In this document: in pieces, positions 19,827-28,081 of the stretch
Position numbering within the stretch: the first letter of the stretch is position 1
Layout: every line of letters starts with the position of its first letter
From: Bacteroidota bacterium
Lineage (GTDB): Bacteria > Bacteroidota > Bacteroidia > Chitinophagales > JADIYW01
Assembly: GCA_963169645.1 (NCBI GenBank)
Contig: CAUJCO010000013.1
Span: 781,923 to 845,922, forward strand
Length of the DNA: 64,000 nt
Reading direction: 5' to 3'
Position numbers and translations under genes: made by a program
The notes under the pieces: generated by a model
Told to the model about the DNA's origin: nothing
Databases searched by the model: none
What the model saw: the letters and a program-made list of their open reading frames with translations, nothing else

Positions 19827-20417
19827 TTATTCTTCATATTCAAATTGTAAATCCGGAACGCCTGCAAAGTAGGTATCAGAAATTGTTGGTAAAGGAAATA
19901 CTGAGGTAGCTGAGGCTGTTTCATGATGAGACTCGTACGTTACGCTTCCATTAGTAAATGGGAAGATAGTTCCACCTGTTTTCTTTGTATAAATATAATA
20001 TAATTTATCATTTCCTCCGTCTGTATTATTTACAGAAAGTACATAGCGTGTATTTGCCACAACATCTACAGGAGAAATGCTATTATAAATAAATTTTGTG
20101 CTGTCTGTTACATTGATTGTAGTTGCTACAATCAAATTTTTAGTTGCCTCATCCCATAAGGATACTCTAAAGTTTCCTTTATTTCCCATCATACATCCTA
20201 ATTTAGTGATTTTTCCATTTCTTGAAAAGTATAATTTCTCTCCCAATTCCCAATAGTTATTTGAAAATAACCGATTTGAATCTACCACAATTTTCTCCGC
20301 TACCACTTTTTGCATTGGGTTTTCAATTTTAGTTTTGTCTTTTGCACAGGAGATGGCCATAAGTGCTATGATACATAGCATTGTCGTTAATTTTAGTGTG
20401 TTTTTCATATTTTTCAT
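19827..20417 (-). CDS. Lipoprotein, DUF4082-like; tandem paralogue B
   Basis: The 196-residue protein has a signal peptide with lipobox AISC (about Cys24). The mature domain shows NYWELGEKLYFSRNGKITKLG and FRVSLWDEATKNLIVATTI, matching paralogue A position by position. A GAGG sequence lies 9-12 bases upstream of the ATG at 20417; ATG at 20408 is the alternative. It probably sits on the cell surface or in the periplasm. Role unknown; possibly a binding module without an enzyme. Confidence 0.75.
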   Translation of the reverse strand: MKNMKNTLKLTTMLCIIALMAISCAKDKTKIENPMQKVVAEKIVVDSNRLFSNNYWELGEKLYFSRNGKITKLGCMMGNKGNFRVSLWDEATKNLIVATTINVTDSTKFIYNSISPVDVVANTRYVLSVNNTDGGNDKLYYIYTKKTGGTIFPFTNGSVTYESHHETASATSVFPLPTISDTYFAGVPDLQFEYEE

Positions 20418-20427
20418 TTTAATACCT

Positions 20428-20459
20428 CAATATTAAGTAATTTATTGATTTATGTCAAA
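20428..20459 (-). promoter_or_regulatory. Promoter of paralogue B
   Basis: On the minus strand TTTG (20459-20456), 20-base spacer, TAATATTG (20435-20428), identical in boxes and spacing to the promoter of paralogue A. Confidence 0.7.
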
Positions 20460-20554
20460 CAAAATTAGTATTTGGACGGTTTCAGTTAGTATTTGGGATT
20501 TTTTAGGATAATCGTTTCCAATTTCCTATTTTCGTTTCCTATTTGATAAAAAGT

Positions 20555-21511
20555 ATGAGAGTAACCGATATATTATCTGCTAATAATGATAAAACTTTAG
20601 TTTCCTTTGAAATATTACCACCGTTAAAAGGTAAAAGCATTGATGCCATCACTAAAATTTTAGATCCTTTAATGGAGTTTAAACCACCTTTTATTGATGT
20701 TACTTATCACCGCGAAGAATTTGAATATAAGCAAACTACAGAAGGCTATTTTGAAAAAGTAGCCGTGCGCAAACGTCCGGGAACAGTAGGTATTTGTGCG
20801 GCCATCAAATACAGATATAATGTAGAAGCCGTGCCGCATTTTTTATGTGGTGGTTTTAGCAAAGAAGAAACCGAAAATGCCTTAATAGATTTAGGTTTTT
20901 TGGGTATTCATAATATTTTGGCATTGCGCGGCGATGCCCGTAAATTGGAAAAGAAATTTGTGCCTGAACCCGACGGACATCCTTTTGCTTTGGATTTGGT
21001 ACAACAAATTCACGATATGAATTGTGGTAAATACCTCGATCATGACTTAATCAATCCGGTAAAAACAGATTTTTGTATCGGTGTGGCCGGTTATCCGGAA
21101 AAACATTTCGAAGCAGCCAACTACGAGCAAGATTTACAGTATCTAAAACAAAAAATTGATGCCGGTGGCGATTACATCGTTACGCAAATGTTTTTTGATA
21201 ATAATGCCTATTTTAAATTTGTAGAAGATTGTAGAAAAATTGGAATTAATGTGCCGATTATCCCGGGCATTAAACCCATTACCAAAATGGGACAACTAAA
21301 CAGCATTCCATCGGCATTTTTCATCAATCTGCCGGAAAATTTAGTGAAAGAAGTACGCAAGTGTAAAGATGATAACGAAGTAAAACAAGTAGGCATTGAA
21401 TGGTGTATTCAACAAAGCAAAGACTTAGTGAAATTTGGTGTGCCTTGTTTGCATTACTATACCATGGGCGACGTAAAAACTATCTCGACAATTTGTTCGG
21501 AATTGGTGTAA
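20555..21511 (+). CDS. metF: Methylenetetrahydrofolate reductase
   Basis: The 318-residue flavoprotein reduces 5,10-methylene-THF to 5-methyl-THF, the methyl donor of MetH. Family features: VSFEILPPLKGK at the N-terminus (catalytic Glu in the FEI/LPP region), VDVTYHR-like block, NILALRGDARK, and GVAGYPEKHFEA, then IVTQMFFDN. Length is that of bacterial MetF. ATG at 20555 is chosen over an upstream in-frame TTG. It is divergent from the lipoprotein gene and lies near the metH halves. No riboswitch was seen upstream of it. Confidence 0.96.
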   Translation: MRVTDILSANNDKTLVSFEILPPLKGKSIDAITKILDPLMEFKPPFIDVTYHREEFEYKQTTEGYFEKVAVRKRPGTVGICAAIKYRYNVEAVPHFLCGGFSKEETENALIDLGFLGIHNILALRGDARKLEKKFVPEPDGHPFALDLVQQIHDMNCGKYLDHDLINPVKTDFCIGVAGYPEKHFEAANYEQDLQYLKQKIDAGGDYIVTQMFFDNNAYFKFVEDCRKIGINVPIIPGIKPITKMGQLNSIPSAFFINLPENLVKEVRKCKDDNEVKQVGIEWCIQQSKDLVKFGVPCLHYYTMGDVKTISTICSELV

Positions 21512-21556
21512 TTTACTTCGCGAATAAACCGATTTTTTATTTAAACATCGAATAAG

Positions 21557-22030
21557 ATGGAAATAGCAAACGTATTTATGCAACGAGCAATCGAGTTGTC
21601 TAAACTTGGAATGCAAGGTGGGAAAGGTGGTCCATTTGGTTGCGTTATTGTGAAAGATGGAAAGATTGTAGGCGAAGGATATAATCAAGTAACATCTAAT
21701 AACGACCCAACGGCTCATGCTGAAATTACGGCCATACGCGATGCCTGTAAAAAACTACAAACATTCCAATTAGATGGATGTGAAATATACACTTCTTGCG
21801 AGCCATGCCCAATGTGTTTAGGTGCTATTTATTGGGCTCGACCGGATAAAATTTATTTTGCTAACACACGAGAAGATGCACAAAGTATTGGCTTTGACGA
21901 TTCCTTTATTTATGATGAAATTCCATTAGCCATAACAGCAAGAAAAATTCCGATGGAACAACTAAACAGAGATGCAGCAAAGCTGGTTTTTGACGAATGG
22001 AATAATAAAACAGATAAAATAGAATATTAA
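21557..22030 (+). CDS. Guanine deaminase-like nucleoside/purine deaminase
   Basis: The 157-residue zinc enzyme is of the cytidine-deaminase fold. It has His54-Ala-Glu56 and the CEPCPMC block (Cys84, Cys87) for zinc and catalysis. LGAIYWARPDKIYFA and GFDDSFIYDEI match the small bacterial guanine deaminases (guanine to xanthine) rather than TadA, which has a different C-terminus. It follows metF by 45 bp on the same strand. Assignment as guanine deaminase is from motif resemblance; tRNA or other purine substrates remain possible. Confidence 0.85.
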   Translation: MEIANVFMQRAIELSKLGMQGGKGGPFGCVIVKDGKIVGEGYNQVTSNNDPTAHAEITAIRDACKKLQTFQLDGCEIYTSCEPCPMCLGAIYWARPDKIYFANTREDAQSIGFDDSFIYDEIPLAITARKIPMEQLNRDAAKLVFDEWNNKTDKIEY

Positions 22031-22134
22031 TACTCGTGGCTATAGATGTAGCTAACTTTTATGCAATAAATAAGATGGTTGTTGTGTTATTGATGTTGCG
22101 TACATTTAGATACAAGAATTAAGTATAACAAACA

Positions 22135-22752
22135 TTACTCTCTAAAATTTAATTTTGGTAAACTCCATTCGTAACGTACGGCAAAATATCTAAATAATAC
22201 AATAAACGCCACACAACTCATAAAGTTGATATTGGTGTTTACTTCTAAAACGTATAATAATACAAACAAGGTAGAACCCAATAAACAAGGTGTTGCGTAC
22301 ATTTCTTTCCTAAAAATTAATGGAATTTCATTTAGTAATGTATCGCGGATAACACCACCAAAAATACCACTTACCATACCTAAAACTACGGCAGCTAAGA
22401 GGTTGACGTCGTATGCAATACTTTTTTGCACACCTAATACCACATAAATAGCCATCCCGATAGTATCAAAAATGCTCAGCGTTCTGGATATGCGAATGAT
22501 GTATTTTCTAAATAAAAGTGTAAACAACACGCCGCCAAAAATGGCCATCAAATAATTCATATCATCAATCCAAACAACAGGATAGGCACCCAGTGTTACG
22601 TCACGGATGGTGCCGCCACCTATTGCTGTTATAAAACCTGTAAAGAATACAGAAAAAATATCGTGATGATGTTTCTTGTCAGATGCCGCTAATGCACCGG
22701 AAATGGTGAATACAAACGTACCTGCAAGATCAATGGCATAGATAAATGACAT
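22135..22752 (-). CDS. TRIC-like/UPF0126 membrane protein
   Basis: The 205-residue protein has about seven hydrophobic segments and the two glycine-rich repeats of the UPF0126/TRIC family: FFTGFITAIGGGTIRDV and VLGMVSGIFGGVIRDTL. The repeats reflect an internal duplication, and the GGG/GG-xIRD motifs line the pore in trimeric cation channels. Bacterial members are thought to conduct K+ or to transport glycine; which applies here is unknown. The frame opens five codons earlier, but those codons are the -7 promoter box, so MSFIYAID at 22752 is the start. Confidence 0.88.
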   Translation of the reverse strand: MSFIYAIDLAGTFVFTISGALAASDKKHHHDIFSVFFTGFITAIGGGTIRDVTLGAYPVVWIDDMNYLMAIFGGVLFTLLFRKYIIRISRTLSIFDTIGMAIYVVLGVQKSIAYDVNLLAAVVLGMVSGIFGGVIRDTLLNEIPLIFRKEMYATPCLLGSTLFVLLYVLEVNTNINFMSCVAFIVLFRYFAVRYEWSLPKLNFRE

Positions 22753-22756
22753 GCCA

Positions 22757-22764
22757 CAAAGATA
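22757..22764 (-). promoter_or_regulatory. -7 promoter box, 4 bp from the TRIC-like start codon
   Basis: TATCTTTG on the minus strand matches TANNTTTG exactly and ends 4 bases before the ATG, predicting a leaderless transcript. No good -33 box was found. Confidence 0.6.
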
Positions 22765-22780
22765 CAAAGAAGTTACTAGC

Positions 22781-23242
22781 TTATTTGAATTTCAATACCA
22801 CTTGGTTGCCTACCAAAAGTTGTAGTTTTCCATCTACTATTTTGAAAGCATCTACTTTATTTAAATGAGCGAAAAATAAATCTTCATTTTTCATTTCCGG
22901 CTCACAATACATTTTAGTGCTACCTACGTTTCCTACTTTAAAAGTTGAAGCGTAATTGCTATCAAAGCTACCAAAGTACGAGTTACACGGTGCTTTCCCG
23001 TTTAGTTGGTTAGTTTTTGTATCTATTTGCATAAATACATCGCCACTCATTCCGCTTATTTTACCTTCAGCACCTTCCATTTCTGTTAGAATCCATTTTT
23101 TGTTTAATGTTGTTTTCATATCGGTTTGGATGTGTTCTGTTTGGTGTTTGTTGTTTTTCTTTTTGTGTCTTTTACAAGCTAAGCCGGTTGAAAATAATCC
23201 CATTACCGCTAATACAAATAATACCGCTTTGATTGATTTCAT
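22781..23242 (-). CDS. META-domain (HslJ-like) lipoprotein
   Basis: The 153-residue lipoprotein has a signal peptide with lipobox-like GLAC (Cys23), a Lys/His-rich linker, then a META domain: KKWILTEMEG, NGKAPCNSYFGSF, VGSTKMYCEPEMKNEDLF and KLQLLVGN. The two Cys (APCNS and MYCEP) are the usual conserved pair of this family. HslJ-like proteins sit in the envelope and have been linked to heat stress and novobiocin tolerance in E. coli; the role here is unknown. Confidence 0.88.
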   Translation of the reverse strand: MKSIKAVLFVLAVMGLFSTGLACKRHKKKNNKHQTEHIQTDMKTTLNKKWILTEMEGAEGKISGMSGDVFMQIDTKTNQLNGKAPCNSYFGSFDSNYASTFKVGNVGSTKMYCEPEMKNEDLFFAHLNKVDAFKIVDGKLQLLVGNQVVLKFK

Positions 23243-23346
23243 TTTTAATTGATTTTATTTATTCTAAAAATTTGTAACAATATGTAAACAGAAAAATCTA
23301 TGCCAAGTTTTGCCCTTAACGTAAATTTGAATTTAATTTTTCATTG

Positions 23347-24084
23347 ATGCAACGACTACGAATACACCACATACAACATGTTCCTTTTGAAGGATTAGGT
23401 TTAATAGCTTCTTGGATTGATTTACATCAACACCTTCATACACAAACGCACATTTATAAAAATGAAATATTGCCTAGTGTAAATGAAATAGATGTGTTGA
23501 TTGTGATGGGTGGCCCAATGAGTGTAAATGACGATGCAACAATTGCTTGGATTGCAGCAGAAAAAGCATTTATTAAACAAGCTATTGATGCCGGTAAAAT
23601 CGTAATGGGCATCTGTTTGGGTGCACAATTTATTGCATCGGTTTTGGGTGCAACGGTTTATAAAAATTCCCAAAAAGAGATAGGTTGGTTTCCATTGCAG
23701 AAAATGGAAATTAGCCCAACAAATTCCACATCGCTTTCGGAAACTATTACATTGTTATTAAGTAATCAAACAGTTTTTCTTTGGCATGGCGAAACATTCC
23801 AACTACCCGAGAATGCAATCGGTCTGCTATCTTCAGAAGCTTGCGTAAATCAGGCTTTTTTATATCGCGATAGCGTGTTGGGATTGCAGTTTCATGTAGA
23901 AATGGACGAAACTTCTATTGATACGATTGTTGACAATTGTAGAGCAGAATTAATTCCTTCTGAATACATCCAAACAGAAGAAATGATCAAACAGAAAATG
24001 GAAAAATATATTGAAGAAAATAAAAAATTATTGTTTGATTTATTAGATGAATTTATTGAGAAAAAGAATAAACGAATCATCTAA
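23347..24084 (+). CDS. Class-I glutamine amidotransferase-like protein
   Basis: The 245-residue stand-alone GATase1 domain resembles the C-terminal domain of GMP synthase. The catalytic triad is visible: Cys90 (MGICLGAQFIA), His183 and Glu185 (QFHVEMDE). VMGGPMSVNDD forms the oxyanion region. Members of this group include YfeJ/YLR126C-type proteins and gamma-glutamyl hydrolases; the partner and substrate are unknown. ATG at 23347 is preferred to the TTG one codon earlier. It converges on thiL with 16 bp between. Confidence 0.85.
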   Translation: MQRLRIHHIQHVPFEGLGLIASWIDLHQHLHTQTHIYKNEILPSVNEIDVLIVMGGPMSVNDDATIAWIAAEKAFIKQAIDAGKIVMGICLGAQFIASVLGATVYKNSQKEIGWFPLQKMEISPTNSTSLSETITLLLSNQTVFLWHGETFQLPENAIGLLSSEACVNQAFLYRDSVLGLQFHVEMDETSIDTIVDNCRAELIPSEYIQTEEMIKQKMEKYIEENKKLLFDLLDEFIEKKNKRII

Positions 24085-24100
24085 TGACCAAAATATCCGA

Positions 24101-25141
24101 TTAATCTTCATCTTTCAAACTATTCCAACCTAAAGAAATAATATCGTGGTAATTACCACCTTTGGTAAATAATTTCACACCCAAATTGGCATCTAATATT
24201 TCGCCAATAATACTGATGTCCGGATGTTGTTTCACTTTTGTTCTGTCTTCTGCGGCAATTGTAAACAATAGCTCATAATCTTCGCCACCGCTCAAAGCAC
24301 AGTTTATCGGGTCTATTCCAAATTCTAATGCTTTGTTATATGTTTCTTCTGCAATGGGTACGTGCTCTTCATTTAATTGGCAACCCACATTGCTTTGTTT
24401 ACAAAGATGCATAATTTCAGAGCTTAAACCATCCGAAACATCAATCATAGATGTTGGAATAATTTGATGTTCTGCAAAGAACTCTATTACATCTTTGCGT
24501 GCTTCCGGTTTCAATTGTTTGCCTACAATAAAATCATTTCCGGCTAAATCAATGCTGGCTTCCGGTGCATTTAAAAATACTTGTTTCTCTCGTTGTAAGA
24601 GTGTTAAACCCATATAGGCTGCACCTAAATCGCCGGAAACACACAGTAAATCACCTTCTTTGGCCGTGTTGCGTTGCACTATTTTTGTACGTTCTTGTTC
24701 ACCAATTGCCACTACATTTATTATCAATCCTTTTTGTGATGCCGTGGTGTCGCCACCCACTAAATCGACTTTATATTTTTTACAAGCCAACTTCACGCCT
24801 TCGTAAATTTCTTCAATAGCTTCCACCGAAAATCGATTGGAAATAGCTATTGAAACCAATATTTGTTTCGGAATAGCATTCATTGCATACACATCCGAAA
24901 GGTTGACAATTACACTTTTGTAGCCGAGATGTTTTAAAGGGGTGTACACCAAATCGAAATGGATACCTTCTACCAAAATATCAGTGGTTACAACTTGTGT
25001 TTTTTCTGCTTCTATGATGGCAGCATCATCGCCAATTCCTTTTATACTAGATGTATGGTGTAGTTCAATGTTTTGTGTAATTCTATCAATCAACCCAAAT
25101 TCACCTAATGATGAAATCTCGGTACGTTTAGCTTTTTCCAT
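24101..25141 (-). CDS. thiL: Thiamine-monophosphate kinase
   Basis: The 346-residue enzyme phosphorylates TMP to TPP. Motifs of the PurM/ThiL fold are present: SSLGEFGLIDRI, GIGDDAAIIE, TDILVEGIHFDL, NLSDVYAMNA, KVDLVGGDTTAS, LCVSGDLGAAYMGL, and SMIDVSDGLSSEI followed by CALSGGEDYELLF. Metal-binding Asp residues in GDDAA and DVSDG are intact. Start is the ATG at 25141; a longer frame reading MSYLCG includes the promoter box. A 53-bp tandem duplication covers the promoter box and first 11 codons. No TPP riboswitch is seen upstream. Confidence 0.95.
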   Translation of the reverse strand: MEKAKRTEISSLGEFGLIDRITQNIELHHTSSIKGIGDDAAIIEAEKTQVVTTDILVEGIHFDLVYTPLKHLGYKSVIVNLSDVYAMNAIPKQILVSIAISNRFSVEAIEEIYEGVKLACKKYKVDLVGGDTTASQKGLIINVVAIGEQERTKIVQRNTAKEGDLLCVSGDLGAAYMGLTLLQREKQVFLNAPEASIDLAGNDFIVGKQLKPEARKDVIEFFAEHQIIPTSMIDVSDGLSSEIMHLCKQSNVGCQLNEEHVPIAEETYNKALEFGIDPINCALSGGEDYELLFTIAAEDRTKVKQHPDISIIGEILDANLGVKLFTKGGNYHDIISLGWNSLKDED

Positions 25142-25213
25142 ACCGCAAAGATACGACAAGATGATGAAATCTCGGTACGTTTAGCTTTTTCCATACCGCA
25201 AAGATACGACAAG
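25108..25213. repeat. 53-bp perfect tandem duplication over the thiL promoter and start
   Basis: Positions 25108-25160 and 25161-25213 are identical. Each copy contains, on the minus strand, a TATCTTTG box, a 4-base gap, ATG and the first 11 thiL codons. Because 53 is not a multiple of 3, the upstream ATG (25194) reads out of frame into the second copy and stops after about 29 codons. Confidence 0.95.
25146..25153 (-). promoter_or_regulatory. -7 promoter box of thiL (second copy at 25199-25206)
   Basis: TATCTTTG on the minus strand, 4 bases from the thiL ATG, suggesting leaderless mRNA. The duplicated box 53 bp upstream would make a longer transcript starting at the decoy ATG. Confidence 0.6.
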
Positions 25214-25281
25214 AAAATTACCTTCACCACAATTTAATCAAATCCAACTATACATTAAAAAATATTTCATAGCTTTATTCT

Positions 25282-27957
25282 ATGTTTTTTGGCAACGATA
25301 ACGATAAAAAAAGTGAAAAAGATGATTTTGTAAAATACAAATTCAAAAACATCTATGTATATAGCTCAGATGAGTGGATGGCAAATTCTGTAAAAAAATA
25401 CAGAACCGTTTTTGATAAAGCAGAAACCACTTATATCCGTTGTGAAATATCTTTTTATAATAAACTTTTTGATGAAGAAGATTGGAAATGCAAAGTTACT
25501 TTAAAAGCATTTGATATCACCAACGGAAAACGAGATGAATTGTGCAGCTTAGATAAAGATATAGATGTTTCTAAAGAGGATAACATTGTTTATGCGCGTG
25601 ATGGTTGGGGCAATAAAGAAATAGGAGCTTTTTGGTTTAAAGGTGCTTATTGTTGGGAAGCTTATATTGACGATGTTTGTGTTGGAAAATGCAACTTCTT
25701 CGTTAATGATATTGGGTTGGTTACAGCAAACAAAAATCCGTATTTTTCTGTAGAGTATATTAAATTATTTAATGGTGATATATATGGCTGGAAACAAGAT
25801 CCTAGTACACGAATTTATTATCAACAAATTTCAAAAAAAGATACGCGTTATTTATGGGCAGAAATAAAAATAACGAACCTAACAACATTAGATTGGAATT
25901 ATGAACTTTTTCTCAACTATTATGATGATGCAGGACAGCACAAAGCCGTAACATCCAGAATTGGAAAAATAGAAGCCGGGAAAAAAGATTGGACCTACAC
26001 GTTCGACATTGGTTGGGGTACCGAAGAAGGTGGTTCATGGAAAGATGACCAATACACCATTGAGTTAGTATTTATGGATGTTTTGGTTGCTGCAGCTGCA
26101 TTTACTTGTGGCGATACTTTCATTGAAGGCGATATAGAATTAACACAAACTACAATTGCACCAGCTATTCTAAATGCAAATATTGAACAAGGAGTCACGA
26201 ATCTATACGATACGAAAACCTTAGATGAACTTTTAGCCGAGTTAGATAAGTTGATTGGCTTGCAAAATGTAAAAAAACATATCAAAGACCAAATAACACT
26301 CATCAACTTTAATAAACTACGCAAAGAACAAGGCGTGGAAGATAATACCATGTTGTCATTACACAGTGTCGCTATAGGCAATCCCGGAACAGGAAAAACG
26401 ACCGTAATGCGTTTGCTCGGTAAAATTTATCACAAATTGGGCTTGCTCTCCAAAGGACATGTTTTGGAAGTAGATAGAGTAGATTTAGTTGGCGAATATA
26501 TCGGACAAACTGCACCTAAAACACAAAAACAAATTGACGAAGCACGCGGTGGAATTCTATTTATTGATGAAGCCTATTCTTTAGCACGAAGCAATGAAGA
26601 TAGTCGAGACTACGGCAAAGAAGTAATAGAAATTTTATTAAAAGAAATGAGCGACGGACCCGGCGATATTGCCATTTTTGTAGCCGGATATCCGAAAGAA
26701 ATGTATGCTTTTATTGAGTCCAATCCGGGATTAAAATCTCGTTTTGCCCAATATTTTATTTTTGATGATTACCTGCCGGAAGAATTATATGATATTGGCA
26801 TATCCATCGCCGACAAGCTCAAATTATATATAGAGGATGAAGCTCGAAAATCATTAAAATTAGAGCTGACAGAAGCATTTAGAAACAGAGATAAAAATTT
26901 TGGGAATGCCCGTTTTGTAGAAGGTGTAATTCAAAAATCTAAAATGTTGATGGCGTTGCGATTGATGAATGTACCGAATCAAAAAACATTAACCAAAGAA
27001 CAACTGTCTACCATTACCAATGAAGATATCAAAAATGTTTTTGCCGATACCAAACGCAAAGAATTGAAATTGGCTATTAACGAAGCGGAATTAAAATTAG
27101 CTCTCGATGAATTGCATGAACTCATCGGAATGCAAAATGTAAAAACAGAAATAGATGAACTCGTTCGGTTAATTCGATATTACAATGAAATCGGAAAAGA
27201 TGTGTTGAATAAATTCTCCTTACATTCCATTTTTACAGGCAATCCGGGCACCGGAAAAACCACCGTAGCACGCATCTTAGGTAAAATATTTAAAGCGCTC
27301 GGTATCTTAGAAAGAGGTCATACCGTTGAAACAGATAGAGAAGGTTTGATAGCAGGATTTATTGGGCAAACAGCCATCAAAACAGCATCCAAAATTGATG
27401 AAGCAATGGGCGGTGTTTTATTTATTGATGAAGCGTATGCACTTAGCAGTGGAGGCACTTCTCAAAATGATTTTGGTGCAGAAGCTATCAGCACTATTTT
27501 AAAGCGCATGGAAGATAACAGAGGCAAGTTTTTAGTATTTGTGGCAGGTTATCCGGATAATATGAATGATTTTTTAGCCGCTAATCCGGGATTAAATTCT
27601 CGTTTTGATAAAAAATTACATTTTGACGATTATTCACCGGAAGAAATGATGCAAATTGCTCAGGTTATCTTAAAACAAGAGGATTTGCAATTAGACGAAG
27701 CGGCTACAGCACACCTTGAAACGTATTTTGCAGCCTTGTACAAAAACAAAGATAAGTTTTTCGGAAATGCACGTACCGTTCGACAAACCATCGGCGAAGC
27801 CATCAAAAATCAAAACTTGCGAATGGCAAATGTTCCGTCTACAGAACGGCAAAAACAAGATATCCATCGAATTATTCTGGAAGATGTTTCCGAGTTCGTA
27901 TATCAAGGAAATACAATTAGAAAGACCGTAGGATTTAGGCTCGGCGGTAACCAATAG
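25282..27957 (+). CDS. Double AAA+ ATPase (CbbX/SpoVK type) with duplicated N-terminal beta domains
   Basis: The 891-residue protein carries two AAA+ modules of the CbxX/CfqX-SpoVK-EccA branch: Walker A GNPGTGKT at 366-373 and 653-660, each with Walker B LFIDEAY and a NPGLxSRF arginine-finger block. Both look catalytically intact. The first about 290 residues are unlike known AAA+ N-domains and contain two similar units (about 45-150 and 185-285), each with an aromatic strand pattern and a conserved GWG turn (DGWGNKEIG; IGWGTEEGG), probably beta-sandwiches. Proteins of this branch remodel partner complexes such as Rubisco or secretion systems. The target is unknown. No signal peptide, so cytoplasmic. 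Confidence 0.85.
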   Translation: MFFGNDNDKKSEKDDFVKYKFKNIYVYSSDEWMANSVKKYRTVFDKAETTYIRCEISFYNKLFDEEDWKCKVTLKAFDITNGKRDELCSLDKDIDVSKEDNIVYARDGWGNKEIGAFWFKGAYCWEAYIDDVCVGKCNFFVNDIGLVTANKNPYFSVEYIKLFNGDIYGWKQDPSTRIYYQQISKKDTRYLWAEIKITNLTTLDWNYELFLNYYDDAGQHKAVTSRIGKIEAGKKDWTYTFDIGWGTEEGGSWKDDQYTIELVFMDVLVAAAAFTCGDTFIEGDIELTQTTIAPAILNANIEQGVTNLYDTKTLDELLAELDKLIGLQNVKKHIKDQITLINFNKLRKEQGVEDNTMLSLHSVAIGNPGTGKTTVMRLLGKIYHKLGLLSKGHVLEVDRVDLVGEYIGQTAPKTQKQIDEARGGILFIDEAYSLARSNEDSRDYGKEVIEILLKEMSDGPGDIAIFVAGYPKEMYAFIESNPGLKSRFAQYFIFDDYLPEELYDIGISIADKLKLYIEDEARKSLKLELTEAFRNRDKNFGNARFVEGVIQKSKMLMALRLMNVPNQKTLTKEQLSTITNEDIKNVFADTKRKELKLAINEAELKLALDELHELIGMQNVKTEIDELVRLIRYYNEIGKDVLNKFSLHSIFTGNPGTGKTTVARILGKIFKALGILERGHTVETDREGLIAGFIGQTAIKTASKIDEAMGGVLFIDEAYALSSGGTSQNDFGAEAISTILKRMEDNRGKFLVFVAGYPDNMNDFLAANPGLNSRFDKKLHFDDYSPEEMMQIAQVILKQEDLQLDEAATAHLETYFAALYKNKDKFFGNARTVRQTIGEAIKNQNLRMANVPSTERQKQDIHRIILEDVSEFVYQGNTIRKTVGFRLGGNQ

Positions 27958-28028
27958 TCGTTAGACGTATCATGAAAATGAAAAAATATAGAATGCAACA
28001 TACAAAAGGCATGTATTTTGCGTTGTAG

Positions 28029-28066
28029 AAAATGATGTTTGACAATAATAATTGACGCATCATTTT
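28029..28066. repeat. Inverted repeat before the DUF3089 gene
   Basis: AAAATGATG (28029-28037) pairs with CATCATTTT (28058-28066) across 20 bases that hold two TTGAC copies. It could be an operator or the weak terminator of the AAA+ gene. Confidence 0.4.
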
Positions 28067-28081
28067 AATAAGTTGAAATAA

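Noticed and set aside
24942-25281. TPP riboswitch upstream of thiL
   Set aside because: The conserved THI-box sequences are absent; the region is filled by the 53-bp duplication and promoter boxes.
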